Positions 43,701-55,034 of a DNA stretch of 64,000 bases are shown here, one piece after another. Source of the DNA: Rhizopus arrhizus (taxonomy: Eukaryota; Mucoromycota; Mucoromycetes; Mucorales; Rhizopodaceae); contig JAKZZE010000022.1 in the NCBI GenBank assembly GCA_024220505.1, forward strand, positions 62,001 through 126,000. The letters run 5' to 3'. Each line of letters starts with the position of its first letter. Position 1 is the first letter of the stretch. A program made the translations under genes and the position numbers. The notes beneath the pieces were generated by a model that was not told where the DNA came from, ran no database searches, and saw only the letters and a list, made by a program, of their open reading frames with translations.

Positions 43701-44829
43701 AATTTTATTGATTAGCACAAGTAAAAAAATTTATAAAGTGTTACTTTATACTTTAATCTCTTGGTTTAATCGAAGTTGATTTAGACATTCTATTAGATCT
43801 TGTCTTAAACCATGAGCACTACTATATCTTTCATCAGGAGACTAAATGATGTAATTATTTAATTTTTTTTTAATTAATAGTTTTTTTTTGAATGGAGTTT
43901 ACCTTATTGGCTAATTTTTCAATAATCATTGAAATTACTTTTGGTGTATTGGGTAATACTTCATGTACAAGTGGAAGTTTCTTGTTGAGTACATTATGAA
44001 CGATTTCCATTGGACTTGAATGAATAAAAGGTAGTGAGAGAGTCAAGATGATATAAAAAGTGATACCAAGACTATAAAGATCTGTACGATGATCAGGTTG
44101 AAATGAAGTTCTTCCAGTTTGCTCAGGGGACATGTGAATTAACATTTGTAATAAACTATTCACATCATTTCTATGAAATGTCTTTCTCCAACCTTCTGAT
44201 GTTAAGCTCATATCTAAGCTTCTTGCTCCTGAACCAAAATTATGTATTTTAACTGAATGATGTTGATTTCGTGGCCATAAAAAAGCGTTTAATTTAATTT
44301 CTCCGTGAATGACTATGAACATTTAGATTATTAATCATTTTAACTGTGTATCAACATTACTTTGATGCTTGTGTATCATCTCCAAACAATCACAACACTG
44401 AATAGCAAAATTTAAGAATGTGTCCAAATCAATCAATCTACACACTCCTTCTTCTACCAATTGATACTCGTCCAGCAAGTTTTGGCCATAATCCTCATAA
44501 ATAAATGCAATTAAACCATTTGATAAAGTGATCTTATCCAAAGGTCTACATAATAATCTTTTTGATGAATTTTCTCTAAATAATCGTTGTACAATATGAT
44601 ATTCTCTTTCTAAGCGTAAAGGTTGATGTGATAATTTGGCTACAATTGATCTTTTATCTCGATTCCTTTATAAAGTGTGAATAATAATTATATTAATACT
44701 CTTTACAAAGTACCTTAAACCATGAATAATTGCTACATTATCTATTTCTTCAAATAGAATTGGCGTATTAAACGTATATCCAGTTATATTACTTATTGCT
44801 TCAAGTTCTAATTTATTTAAAGAAATCAT
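37722..44829 (-). CDS. Giant hybrid histidine kinase with N-terminal pseudokinase and AAA ATPase
   Basis: The product resembles the fission-yeast Mak/Phk stress sensors. In order it has a protein-kinase-like domain (44.8-43.8 kb), an AAA-type NTPase with GKAGVGKSTLV (about 43.4 kb), a long helical TPR-like region (42.6-40.3 kb), a GAF domain (about 40.1-39.7 kb), a HisKA dimerisation domain with the phosphoacceptor His in NMSHELRTPF, and an HATPase with NLLGNAIKF, VVDTGIGI and GGTGLGLSI. It ends in a receiver with LIAEDN, FFDHHMPK and a conserved Lys (TKPLIPK). The kinase-like domain reads VIHGEIKLNAFLW where active kinases have HRDLKxxN, and IHNFGSG where they have DFG, so it is probably catalytically dead. 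About ten introns interrupt it, one inside the receiver (about 37994-38049). The ATG at 44829 is the best start. Exon ends are approximate in the N-terminal third. Confidence 0.88.
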
Positions 44830-44981
44830 CGTATTTTCTAACTTATGTACCAGAAAAAAAAAAAAAAAAAAGAAAAAAACAAATAAAAATGAAAGAGAGA
44901 AAAGAGAGAGCAAGAGAGAGAGACAAGATATATTTCTCTTGTATTTTTTTTTTTTTCTTATCTAGTTTTCTATTCCCTTTA

Positions 44982-45018
<37 letters not shown>

Positions 45019-46250
45019 AAAAAGGATGAAAAAGAAAATCAATATATATTACAAGTAATCAACTCCGATTGAAATGAATGATGTGATTGTACAAGTTGAA
45101 AAAAAAAAATTCTACATTAATGGCAACACAAAATTGGCTTCACTGCCAATCAGCAGAAAATTCAAAAAGAGCTTGTAAGAATCATTTGTAGAGACCTTAT
45201 TCTTTACTTTTAGAGATAAATTTGCACATTTTAGTCTATTTTTCATAAAATATGTTTGTACAAATAATATTTGTATGGTGCCTTTGATATGTTTGGTTTG
45301 GTAGCACAAGTAATGTTTTCTACTACTTCAAGAACAAAAAAAAAAAAAAAAAAAAAAAAAAAGAGAGCAAGAAATAGAGGATCTACGAATTAAAAACGGC
45401 TTTCATGGCAAATTTTTTTTTCTTTTCTTTTTTTATAAATAATAATGCTTTTTAACTATAAATACATTTATTTGACTTGAGTTTTTTTTTATTTTATTAC
45501 TTTCTATACATTAAATATATCAAGCTTCCTAATTGAAAAATATACAAAAAAAAAAATATATTGCATCTTTTGCTTTAATTAAATGCTTTGAATGACAACT
45601 ATTTCTTATATTTTTTTGATACTTTTTTTTAAATAAACTATAGTCTATTAACCACAATGCTGACATTCATTATTAATATAAAAACTCTATGCGCTCATTG
45701 GAATTTCTAATAATGAATTGCTCATTTGTTTTTCTTTAATGACAGTATTTTTTTTTTCCTTTAAAAGGTTACGAAATTATCGTATTCAGTGTCTATTATG
45801 CTATCCTCTACAAATACATAATTCTCCTTTCTTACTATTTATCAGTTATATCTCTCCATTTTAAAATGGCCAAATGACTACTCTGCTGAGCTTGATCCCT
45901 TTCTTTTACTGATCAAATGATATCTTGACCCTTGTTTACAAAAGATAAAAGATATCAAATAGTTCTTTAGACACATGCTAGATCATGTACAGAGTACCAA
46001 TTTACTTTATAATTTAAACAGCATGAATTTGTCAACTTAAACTTGGGTCATATTGATAAATCTGAATCTTAGTTTAATCTACAAAGACTCATCAACATTT
46101 AGCCGATTAGTTTAAGTCTCAGTATTAAGCACAGGCATTTACAATGATGACATGTCTATGTATTTTGAGTAACATGTTTATAGATCTTCAACTGATAAAA
46201 CAACGTGTGGTGGAATAAACATCATCTTTGTTGTACACACACACACACCC

Positions 46251-46281
<31 letters not shown>

Positions 46282-46407
46282 TGCGACTGACTCTTCATGT
46301 CAAACTCGTAAGGGAGCGATCAATGCAGTGAAGTCGGTTATTGAATTTATAGCCAGTGACTTGACTACCCCTTGCTACATCACACAAAACCTTTTTTTCA
46401 CTCTAAA
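44830..46407. other. Long AT-rich intergenic stretch with homopolymers
   Basis: This region holds A/T runs (for example 44853-44870, 44998-45015, 45338-45361), a GA-rich purine tract (44890-44930), and an AC repeat followed by a long A-run (46238-46279). It should contain the promoters of the histidine kinase (minus) and the RNA-binding protein (plus). I found no gene, RNA or repeat family match. Confidence 0.6.
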
Positions 46408-47319
46408 ATGAACTCTTTAGGATTTATTGTTACTACAATCACTCGTCATCAATTAACAAGATCCCTTTACACATCAGCTACTCAATCTAATGGTGAAAGT
46501 TTAAAGAATTTTGCAGAGGCTTTAGCAGAGAAATTTATTAATCAAGTCAAGAAACAAAGACAAAAGAAAAAAGACCTCACTCGATTAATTCAGATCGAGC
46601 TCCTTCCTTTTACAGCAACAGCAGAAGATATTCGAAAGCTAGCAAGAGAGGCCTTTCCAAAAGGAGATAAAAGCATTGTTGACAGTAAGAATAAAGAAGT
46701 GACAGATTATTTATGTATTTCAATAAGTGGTGTTTTGTAGAAAAGAAAATTTTGCACCCAATGGTAAATGTGTCTTGTTGATGACTTCAGGTGAAGATGC
46801 ACGTCGTTTGGTTTTGTATGGAAATAGACGTGCTTTAGGTGGAAATATGATTAGAATGTCATTTGTAACTATTCATATGCTATATTATTCTATGATATTC
46901 ATATTATACGTATAGGCTCGTAAATCAACCAGAGATCCAGATGGGTATTTAAATAACTTGCGTCAAAATGAATTGAGGTCAGCGACAGGAACATCAACGA
47001 CGGCAACAACAGCAGGTCAATCAGTTATCATTACCGGGTTCTATTCTTCATCCACAGAGAAATTATTAGATTATTTAAGCACAAAGCATTTCTATCCTGT
47101 TGATAACATCCTGTTCTTGAAAAGGTTTCTTATATTAAAAGCAGTGGGTTCATTCAACTAACATATTACATTTGCAGTAAACATGGATCAGCTAAACACA
47201 AGCATTTGATAAAATTCAATACTGAGTCAGAAGCATGGCGATGCGTGCGCGCTTTTCATAATAGACAACATACTTTTGATAAAAAGACATATACAGTTCA
47301 AGTAGATGTTCTTTATTAA
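46408..47319 (+). CDS. Putative mitochondrial RNA-binding protein (two RRM-like regions)
   Basis: Four exons (46408-46684, 46728-46864, 46916-47124, 47178-47319) join in frame into 254 aa. The N-terminus MNSLGFIVTTITRHQLTRSL is basic, hydroxylated and lacks acidic residues, as in a mitochondrial presequence. A first RRM-like region (about 55-135) runs from LIQIELLPFTATAEDIRKLA to GKCVLLMTSGEDARRLVLYG and RALGGNMIRMSF. A second (about 165-250) runs from QSVIITGFYSSSTEKLLDYL to HLIKFNTESEAWRCVRAFHN and KTYTVQVDVLY. Both show the beta-alpha-beta order, but the RNP motifs are not canonical. Role in mitochondrial RNA handling is inferred. Confidence 0.72.
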
Positions 47320-47670
47320 ATTATCCATTTTTATTTATTTTAATTAGCATAACAAATTGTCCCTTATCACTATAAAACATATCTTTAATTTATTAAGGCA
47401 AACGGATATAGAACATGAAAATCAAAATGACTTAACACTGCGCATTTGATCTTTTGGAAGAAGAAAAAAAAAGTAGGGGGGGGGGGGAAGAGGCAAATAT
47501 AATAAATCAATAGTGCTTGCAATAGATTAAAAGACTTTAAACATTGGTAAGACTCAGAAAGGGATCTTGACCAATCAAACATTCGTATTTTTAATAGTCC
47601 GGGATTCAAAGATGAGTGTGGAAAGCTTCTACTGAATGAACTCTCTCTCAACTTCTTCGTTCATTAAACA

Positions 47671-48301
47671 GCATGGTACGTTTAGATTCAATAAAAAGAA
47701 GGAGACCAAAGCATGACCAATGACCCAATAAACAACATTTACTGGATGGATGGATGGATGGATGTATAGATCAGTAGCGATATGTGTGGATTTTTTGGTC
47801 TCCTCTCTTTCTATGATTCGAGAAAAAAAAAAAAAAAAAAACTAAAGAGTCTAATTTTGTAGACCTGCAAGAGAAGAAACAACGGACGTAATAAGCACGG
47901 ACGTGGACACACCAAGTTTGTCCGCTGTATCAACTGTTATCGTTGCGTTCCCAAGGATAAGGCCATCAAGCGTTTCACTATCCGTAACATGGTTGAAACG
48001 GCTGCCGTCCGTGATCTTCAAGAAGCTTCCATCTATGAGGGTATGTCATTGTCAAAAAAGTTGGAAAGAATATAAAAAGTTAATTTCTACTTTTAGAATA
48101 CGCCATTCCCAAGTTATACGTTAAACTCCACTACTGTATCTCTTGTGCTATTCACGCTCGTGTTGTTCGTGTCCGTTCTGCTGTTGACCGTCGCAACCGT
48201 CTTCCTCCTCCCAGATTCAGATTCCAAAAGGTAAAAGAGTCACTTGAAAAACAAAAATTGTATTAAACTTATATATACCACAGGCTGCTAACAAGGCTTA
48301 A
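47671..48301 (+). CDS. RPS26: 40S ribosomal protein eS26
   Basis: eS26 is a small-subunit protein near the mRNA exit channel. Four exons join: 47671-47673 (ATG alone), 47863-48040, 48097-48230 and 48284-48301, giving 110 aa. The sequence after the start codon reads [18 protein letters not shown], then [10 protein letters not shown] and [15 protein letters not shown], giving the Cys pairs that bind zinc, and ends [14 protein letters not shown]. The length is near the family norm (115-119). The first intron splits the gene directly after the start codon and contains a GGAT tandem repeat and a long A-run. The codon choice is C-ending far more often than in the neighbours, as expected for strong expression. 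Confidence 0.97.
47743..47764. repeat. GGAT tetranucleotide repeat in eS26 intron 1
   Basis: The sequence ACTGGATGGATGGATGGATG holds four to five GGAT units. It lies in the 189-bp first intron, which is unusually long for this window. Confidence 0.85.
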
Positions 48302-48662
48302 AAGAAGATGAATAAAGGAAGTTTCGCTTAATAAAAACTCTTTTTTTTTTATTTCTTACTAATGTGTCCTTACAATGCCTTTTTTTCTTTTTGAAGACAA
48401 CATGAGTAGATAATGCATTATAGCATTTGATCAGATTCTATAAAATTGTTTAAAACTGTATATCTAAATCCTAAACTTATACTGCATCCTCATCAACAAA
48501 AACATTTCAAGAGTCCTTTGATTCTTATTTATTTTTAAACATCAAATGGGACAAATAAAGTGTCAACATCAAATATTAAGAGACCGATTTTGCTGTACTA
48601 AACTTTTTTTTTTTTTTACAACCCATTTTTTTTTTTTTGGTTCATATATAATTACAGTAAAG

Positions 48663-49937
48663 ATGAGTTCAGTTTCGTCATTTGAAGGAAGTGACAAGGA
48701 TTCCTTTTTTCAAAGAAGTTTTCAAGACAATCCAGCACTTGTAAGGCACGCCTACCTTCGAAAGACTGACCTGTTAGACACACTGGACACCGGTCGTACT
48801 CGTGACACAGATAGTTGGAGTGTAGCAGCAACAGTGGATGATCAAGAGTCTGTCATTAGTTCTCATGCAGCGAGCATTTCTCGATTGACTCAAACGGATG
48901 ACGACAATATAGACGATATTCGAGACCAACTTCAAGAAGTTCACCTCCGTGACATTGGCGAAGACGAGGATGATAAACAGTCTCGATCCAACGCAGCTGA
49001 ATTCGGAGATGCTCAATCTTCCATTACATTTGATGTTAGAGATAACAGTGATGATGAAGAACATGACGTTGTTGATGACCAAATATCTGCACCACCTCAG
49101 CCTCAACCTAGTTTTGCTTCCTCTGTGGTGACTAAATCATATGCAGAATTATTAGAGGAGAACGAGATGCTTCAGGCACAGTTGAGGAGTGCCCAAGCAT
49201 CCCAAAAGCATCAATCCGAAATGATTATGAACTTGAAAAATTTGACAGGTTGTGATGAGGAGGTCTACGGTAAGGCCCTGGCTTTATCTCAAATGAAGGA
49301 TGACTTTACCACATTCGTCGTCAACTCACGTACGCTCACACAAAAGTTGGCAAGATTAGCAGAGACCTTGAGTCGATTTGTGATTGCGGTAGTCAAAGAT
49401 AATGAAGAGTGGAGATTGAGTTTGGAACAGTCCCTGTATTCTCACATCACACAACTCTACTTGACCTCGCTTCCTTTTGGCACAGAGAATCAGCACTTGT
49501 TGAACACAGCCTATGCAGATCAAATCAGTCGATTTCAAAGTACACTGGGATCCAATTTTGCTAAATGGTATAGAAGACAGACGGTTCAGTCCTTGGCTTT
49601 AAACCCTGCTACAAAAGAATACTTGGAAGATATCCAAAGACATTTTACAAAAGAAATGCTAAGGTTATTGAATACAGATCATATGGATGATGACATGATG
49701 CATATTTGGGATTATATTTTAGATTTATGCGCTTCTTTATCATTAGAAATACACGGAGGAGATGCAGATGTATCAGTTCAACCTATTGAAGTTGGAAGTA
49801 AATATGACCAAGAAATTATGGCTCCAATAGGAGACGTGAATAGCGCAAAAGATAAGTTGGTCAAAATGGTCATCAGCCCTTTGTTTATTGATGAAGAGGA
49901 TATAATTTTGTTGCCTGCACGAGTTGTGCTCGAATAA
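48663..49937 (+). CDS. Unrecognised 425-aa protein, acidic N-half and helical C-half
   Basis: The frame is free of introns; MSSVSSFEGSDKDSFFQRSF at 48663 is the likely start since upstream codons are low-complexity. Residues 1-165 are acidic and Ser/Asp-rich with Gln/Pro (about 150-160) and appear disordered. A short coiled coil (about 166-200, SYAELLEENEMLQAQLRSAQ) follows. Residues 205-370 are a compact-looking all-alpha region with aromatic positions (TTFVVNSRTLTQKLARLAET, WYRRQTVQSL, MMHIWDYILDLCASLSLE). The protein ends IDEEDIILLPARVVLE. I recognise no family. The layout would suit a regulator or scaffold. Confidence 0.8.
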   Translation: MSSVSSFEGSDKDSFFQRSFQDNPALVRHAYLRKTDLLDTLDTGRTRDTDSWSVAATVDDQESVISSHAASISRLTQTDDDNIDDIRDQLQEVHLRDIGEDEDDKQSRSNAAEFGDAQSSITFDVRDNSDDEEHDVVDDQISAPPQPQPSFASSVVTKSYAELLEENEMLQAQLRSAQASQKHQSEMIMNLKNLTGCDEEVYGKALALSQMKDDFTTFVVNSRTLTQKLARLAETLSRFVIAVVKDNEEWRLSLEQSLYSHITQLYLTSLPFGTENQHLLNTAYADQISRFQSTLGSNFAKWYRRQTVQSLALNPATKEYLEDIQRHFTKEMLRLLNTDHMDDDMMHIWDYILDLCASLSLEIHGGDADVSVQPIEVGSKYDQEIMAPIGDVNSAKDKLVKMVISPLFIDEEDIILLPARVVLE

Positions 49938-50716
49938 AAGAAAAAAAAAAAAACAAATAAAAAATGAAAAAATATATTGTGACTCCGAATTAAATTCTGC
50001 ATAAAGTACCTTTTTTTTCTTCTATTTGTTTAATGTATTTACTCACTTCATATCCCTGCTCAATCCAACGGTTAATACTAAAAGAGCAAAGCATGTATTT
50101 TTAAGTATAATTCGCTCAGAAAAGAGTCATGTTAAAGAGCAATCTTTCACAGTCTACATTATTCAAACAAAGATATAAAAAGGGGATTAACAGTGAACAA
50201 TAGGATAAGAGAGAGATTAAGAGTTGTAGTGAGTTTGAGTCATTCATAAATGGCCTTGTTGGACTTTATCCTATGCTATTAATGCTATCTATTCCTGAAA
50301 AGCATACATTTGATGAAAAGCAACAGCAAAAAATAAAAATATTTTATTAGTTTGCTTTTTAAGTTGAATATATTTTTAAAAACGATGATAATGACTCACT
50401 CGTTGATAAAAGAAAGTGAATGCAGGAAAGATTCTTGATTAGAATAAGCCTACATTCTTTATTAAAGCAAGAACACATCTTTCATCGATGCATTCATGGT
50501 AGCGAAACTTGGGTAATATCAACTACCTGTTTATATAAGTACTCGACAAAATCTGATATATGAAAAAAAAAAAAAAAAAATAGATTGAGATTGTGCAATG
50601 CTCTCCACTTATAAACCTACCAAAGGATCCACTACAGATTTATTTATCTATTAATACTTCTGTGATCCCAGTACCTTCATCCTCGTATAAACTCAAACAA
50701 CCTCACCAAGCGTTTG

Positions 50717-50755
<39 letters not shown>

Positions 50756-50989
50756 AGTCCAAAGTAAGCAAAACTTTACAGAATGGGATACAAACTTGAT
50801 AAATTACAAAATTATATCTTAAAGAGACCCACAGGTGTATCAAAAGATAGCTGATATAAGCCATACTTTAAATTGTAATTCGATTTTTCGAATGATTGTT
50901 CAAGAGTGGGATCAGTTTGCAATGCAATAAGCTTACATGAGTCATCTCGTTTGCTATCCAATTTTATAGAGAAATTCTGTCAAGTCATT
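49938..50989. other. Intergenic, no gene recognised
   Basis: AT-rich, with A-runs at 50562-50580 and about 50720-50752. Short open frames here are dominated by poly-A-encoded lysine. No RNA gene or family repeat was recognised before the solo LTR. Confidence 0.6.
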
Positions 50990-50994
50990 AACTG

Positions 50995-51378
50995 TGTTTT
51001 GCCAGATATTAAAATAAGAGACAAAAAACTAAAAAAGACAATAGTTGTGAAACTAAAGATTATATCGGTTTATTAATAAAAAACATTTGAGGGTATTTAT
51101 ACTTTTTGAATGTCTGGATCTTTACCGCTATTTCGATTGATCGATTAAAAGAAGGATATGGAAGATAAAGGAGGGATAGTGGATAATCAATAACTGCTGT
51201 GTTCTTGACGAATCAAGGAACAATGAAGTAGATAAATTATTAATGTAACAATAATTATTGAATAGGTTTGGATTGAACTGCCGTTGTTGTAATCAGGTTC
51301 CGATATAGTCGTTAGAACGCCTATAGGGACAACAGGGCAAGGTTGGCTATTGCAAAAATTAGTTGTATGGATACAACA
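50995..51378 (-). repeat. Solo LTR, family B (384 bp) with 5-bp target duplication
   Basis: On the plus strand the element starts TGTTTTGCCAG and ends GGATACAACA, so the LTR itself reads TG...CA on the minus strand. It is flanked by AACTG at 50990-50994 and 51379-51383, a perfect 5-bp target duplication. The reversed TATA box lies near 51100. The related left-truncated copy is at 13549-13808. No internal retrotransposon sequence is present, so this is a solo LTR. Confidence 0.95.
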
Positions 51379-51383
51379 AACTG

Positions 51384-51897
51384 TTTCTGTACAGCCACAA
51401 AAAACATGGTGATAGTAAATGAGTATAATTTATACAAAGGAATAATACGTATTATTATTATATTAAACTACTAGAGGTTGAATGCTTAGAATACATACAA
51501 GATTATTAATCTTATATTCATATCACTAAACAAGTACTACACTAGATGGTGACTCAGAACAAACACGTCAAAATTAGAGCATGCAATAAAAAAAGTAAAA
51601 AGAAGGAGGGGAATGTGTAATTATATAAGCATATAAACGTAGCTTGAAGAAGCAAAGGAATTAATAGAACAAGATTTAGAGTGACTCAAGGTTCAACAAG
51701 AAACAGAATTAAAATTGATTTTACTTTTATTTGTAAAGACTCATTTAGATTATGTGTGAACAAGTAAAAATTATCTCTTTTTTTTTTGGGTCTAAAAACA
51801 AAAATCTTTTTATTGTAGAATATGATGAATTGGGAAAATATAAGAAATGAAGTTGATGTTTGTATCAATGAATTTAAATAAAGAGAAATGTAATTTT
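51384..51897. other. 3' flank of GDH2, no gene recognised
   Basis: AT-rich sequence between the solo LTR and the stop of the glutamate dehydrogenase gene. It should include that gene's 3' UTR. No other feature was seen. Confidence 0.6.
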
Positions 51898-54800
51898 TTA
51901 AAAGTTTTCGCGCATGAATTCAAAGAAAGCAAAGTTATCAGGATGAGGACCATATTTGTAAACAAATTGAGAAGCCAAGTAAGCACCAAAGATGGCCTTG
52001 ACATAGCTTTCGGGTACACGTTCAAGTAAGGTCTCAAGACCCAATTTCTCCAAAAGTAACTTGGGGAAGGCGCGCTTCAAGACGGTGGTACGAAGAGAGG
52101 CGTTATCCCAAAGACCAGAGCTTTGTAATTGTTCTTGAAGTTGGACGATGGCATTGGAGAGTTCATCAGAAAGGACCGAGATAGGTGTCTTGGTACGCTT
52201 GTATTCACGCCAGAGAGCTTCGAATTCAATCGCAGCATTATGTTCAATGATCTTTTGTACTTCCTTGACATAAGCCTCATAGAATTCGGGTACAACACCG
52301 TTCTTGACACACATCAGCTCTCCAAACTCATCATCCTTGAAGGCCAAGGCGGCCAAGACTTCAAGTGAAGAAGAGGTCACACCACCCTTATTGGCAGAGG
52401 CATCCTTGAAGATTACAATACCGGCCTTTTCAAGACGAAGACGAGCTTCTTGAGTGAAGAACAAGTTGGCGCCTTCAACAATGTATTTGAAAAGAGGAGC
52501 ACCACCATCGTTGGCCATCAAAGCCTGCACGTTATCAAGACCGACAGATTCAGGACGACCACCACAAGGGACAAAGACAGTGGCTTGTGCAAGAGGGTTG
52601 GTGTGGAAAGTGTTTCTGAAGAAAAGACCGTTTTCAACAAGAGTACCATCGGGCAAGGTTACGTTTTCTTCGTCCACAAGAACACGGAAACCAGACTTGG
52701 ATAACTTGCTAGCATCAAAGTTGCTGATCATCAAACGATGGTTGGCAAGACGACTGAGTTCATCACGGTTGATACCTTCACTGTCGTAAAGAACACCAGA
52801 GCCATCGACGATAGCGATCGTTTTGTCTTTGGAGATTTTGATTTCATTGGAACCCAAGTCACCATCAGGACCACCAGTCTGAAGCTTTGTACATTCCTCT
52901 TCTTTCAAACCAAAGGTACGATAGATACCGAGAACATATTGATGAACAGAGCGAGTGGTCATACCATAAAGATCGTGAGGAATACCACCCAATGATTGTG
53001 ATTTACCAGTGGTGAAGGCCTTCCAGAAGCTGGCGCCACGTCTGCGAGCGTGTTGAGAGGCCCAGTCCATGTATTCAGCAGTACCTTCATCAGGACCAAA
53101 GAATAGGATTTCAGGTTTCTTGGTCAAGTCGACCAACTTGTCCTTGATCCCGATCGTTTCCCCATCAATCAACAAGTCCAAGATGGAATCCACATACTTT
53201 TCAAAAGCGACCAAAGGCTTATCTTGTTGATCGATATCCAAGAGAATGGTACCCTTAGAACCACCTTCAGGAATGTCCTTATTCTTGCGTTGTTGGGTAG
53301 CAGCCAAGTTGTAGTTTTCATCAAACAAGGTACGCAAGTTGATAGAATAAGCTTCTCTGTTTCTTGAGCGAATGATACGAATACCACCACGAGCAACATC
53401 ACCGAAACGAAGATGGAAACCACGGAATTCGGAACCTACGACGAGGAACATACCGTAAAGAGGGGTAGGATATTCAATATCGGGCAAGAAGCTGGGATCC
53501 ATACGGAAAGAGAGAGCGACCTTGGTGGATTGATAAAAGTTGGTCTTGAGAACATGACGGTTGAAGGTCAAGAAGGATTCAAAGACGAGTTGTTCGTGAG
53601 CATTGGAAGTCATGGACTTGATCTTTTTGCCAATATCTTCAACAGAGAGCATTTCGCTGTTGGTCAAACGTTGATAAGAGATGGTAGGTTCAAGTGTGGC
53701 CTCACGCTGGTTGACATAGTGTGTGGTAGCAAAGTTAGCATACAAGACCTTGATCAATTCAGGGTATCTCTTCATGATGTCCAAAATGTATTCACGAGTA
53801 AAGGTATCTTGACGTAAACGCTTCTTTAACTTGGAAAGGACTTCCTCATGGACAGGGTTGGAACGATCCAAGATGGAGGTCAAACTCAAGTATTCTTTAC
53901 CCAAACGATTTAAAAAGTGTTGAGCAAAGATCCAACCAACGTAGCCATAGACCATTTCTTGAACAGAAAGCTTGTTTGTTTGAAAGTATTGTTGAAGAGG
54001 AGTCTTGGGAAGACAGTATAAAAGAGAAGCTTCTTTCATGACTTGATAGATGGTATGTTCAATAGGAGCTGACTTGGTATTAGGCACAGGGTGCAAGTAG
54101 AGACCGATGATTGTCACTCCATTAGAAAATTGTTCTAGAAATTATTCCTTAGTAACCCCATTTTTTCTTTTAATTTTCTATTGACACTTACCAACATATT
54201 TACGAGTGGAGTATAAATCATAATAGTGGTACAAATCAGAAATGGCAGAAAAGAATCCCTTTGTACTTCTTTGACGATAACCAATAATCAATCGACGTTC
54301 ACGAGAGCCCTTGACTTGATACATTTCAATGACAGGACCTGTACGTTGAAGGACACTTTGCATGACTTCTTCATAAACTTTGAGGGTATGTTCGGTAGCT
54401 TTCTTTAAAAAGTTTTTATCGCCCACTTGTTTGATGTCTGTCTCTTGTTCAGGTGAGGGAGTCGCGTTTTCAAATTCACATTTTGTTACAAAGTAACTAC
54501 GAATTTGAGAGGTCAAACCGCCACCGTTGGAACTAGAACGATAAGACTCGACACGGTAAGCTTCAGAAGGGGTTGAAATGTCCAAGAACTTTTCATCGAT
54601 CGTCTTTTCATGTTGAGGACCATAGATTTGAGAAACACCAGGTTCAGAAGAATGAATATAGACAGCAGCATCTTCAGTTTCCTTTTGTAAGTTAATGTCA
54701 AGTACATTTTCATTCTTGGTATAAGCCAACACTTTAGCACCATACAAAGCCATGATATGGTTAGAGATTGTTTCAACACTTTCAAGTGCGAAATAGTAGT

Positions 54801-55034
54801 CGTCGATATTTAAATTACTAATACAACCCACACTTAGCTTTCCTCTTTCACTGTCTCTTTTTCCACTTTATTTTACCTGTAAAACCAAGATACTTCATTC
54901 TTTACTAATTCTTTAGGAAGGAAACCAAGTTGTTCGAGATGATCACATACTTTGACCATTTGACTTTCTTTATCAGCAAACACATTAGCGGCATAACCAC
55001 TTTCATTATTAACAAGGTGTAATGTATCCTTCAT
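51898..55034 (-). CDS. GDH2: NAD-dependent glutamate dehydrogenase
   Basis: The enzyme oxidises glutamate to 2-oxoglutarate and ammonia with NAD+, supplying nitrogen and carbon during growth on amino acids. Three exons (approximately 55034-54878, 54840-54186, 54127-51898) give about 1015 aa, the length class of the large fungal GDH2 (~115 kDa). The start MKDTLHLVNNESGY leads to LGFLPKELVKNEVSWFY, the usual N-terminal helix. The catalytic half contains FRMDPSFLPDIEYPTPLYGM, GFHLRFGDVARGGIR, KDIPEGGSKGTILLDI, GPDEGTAEYMDWA and the dinucleotide-binding TGGPDGDLGSNEIKI. It ends FEFMRENF. Codon use is C-rich at third positions compared with neighbours, so expression is probably high. Confidence 0.95.

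Noticed and set aside
44796..45029. Lys/Glu/Arg-rich open frame
   Set aside because: It is produced by A-runs and a GA-rich tract, not by coding sequence.
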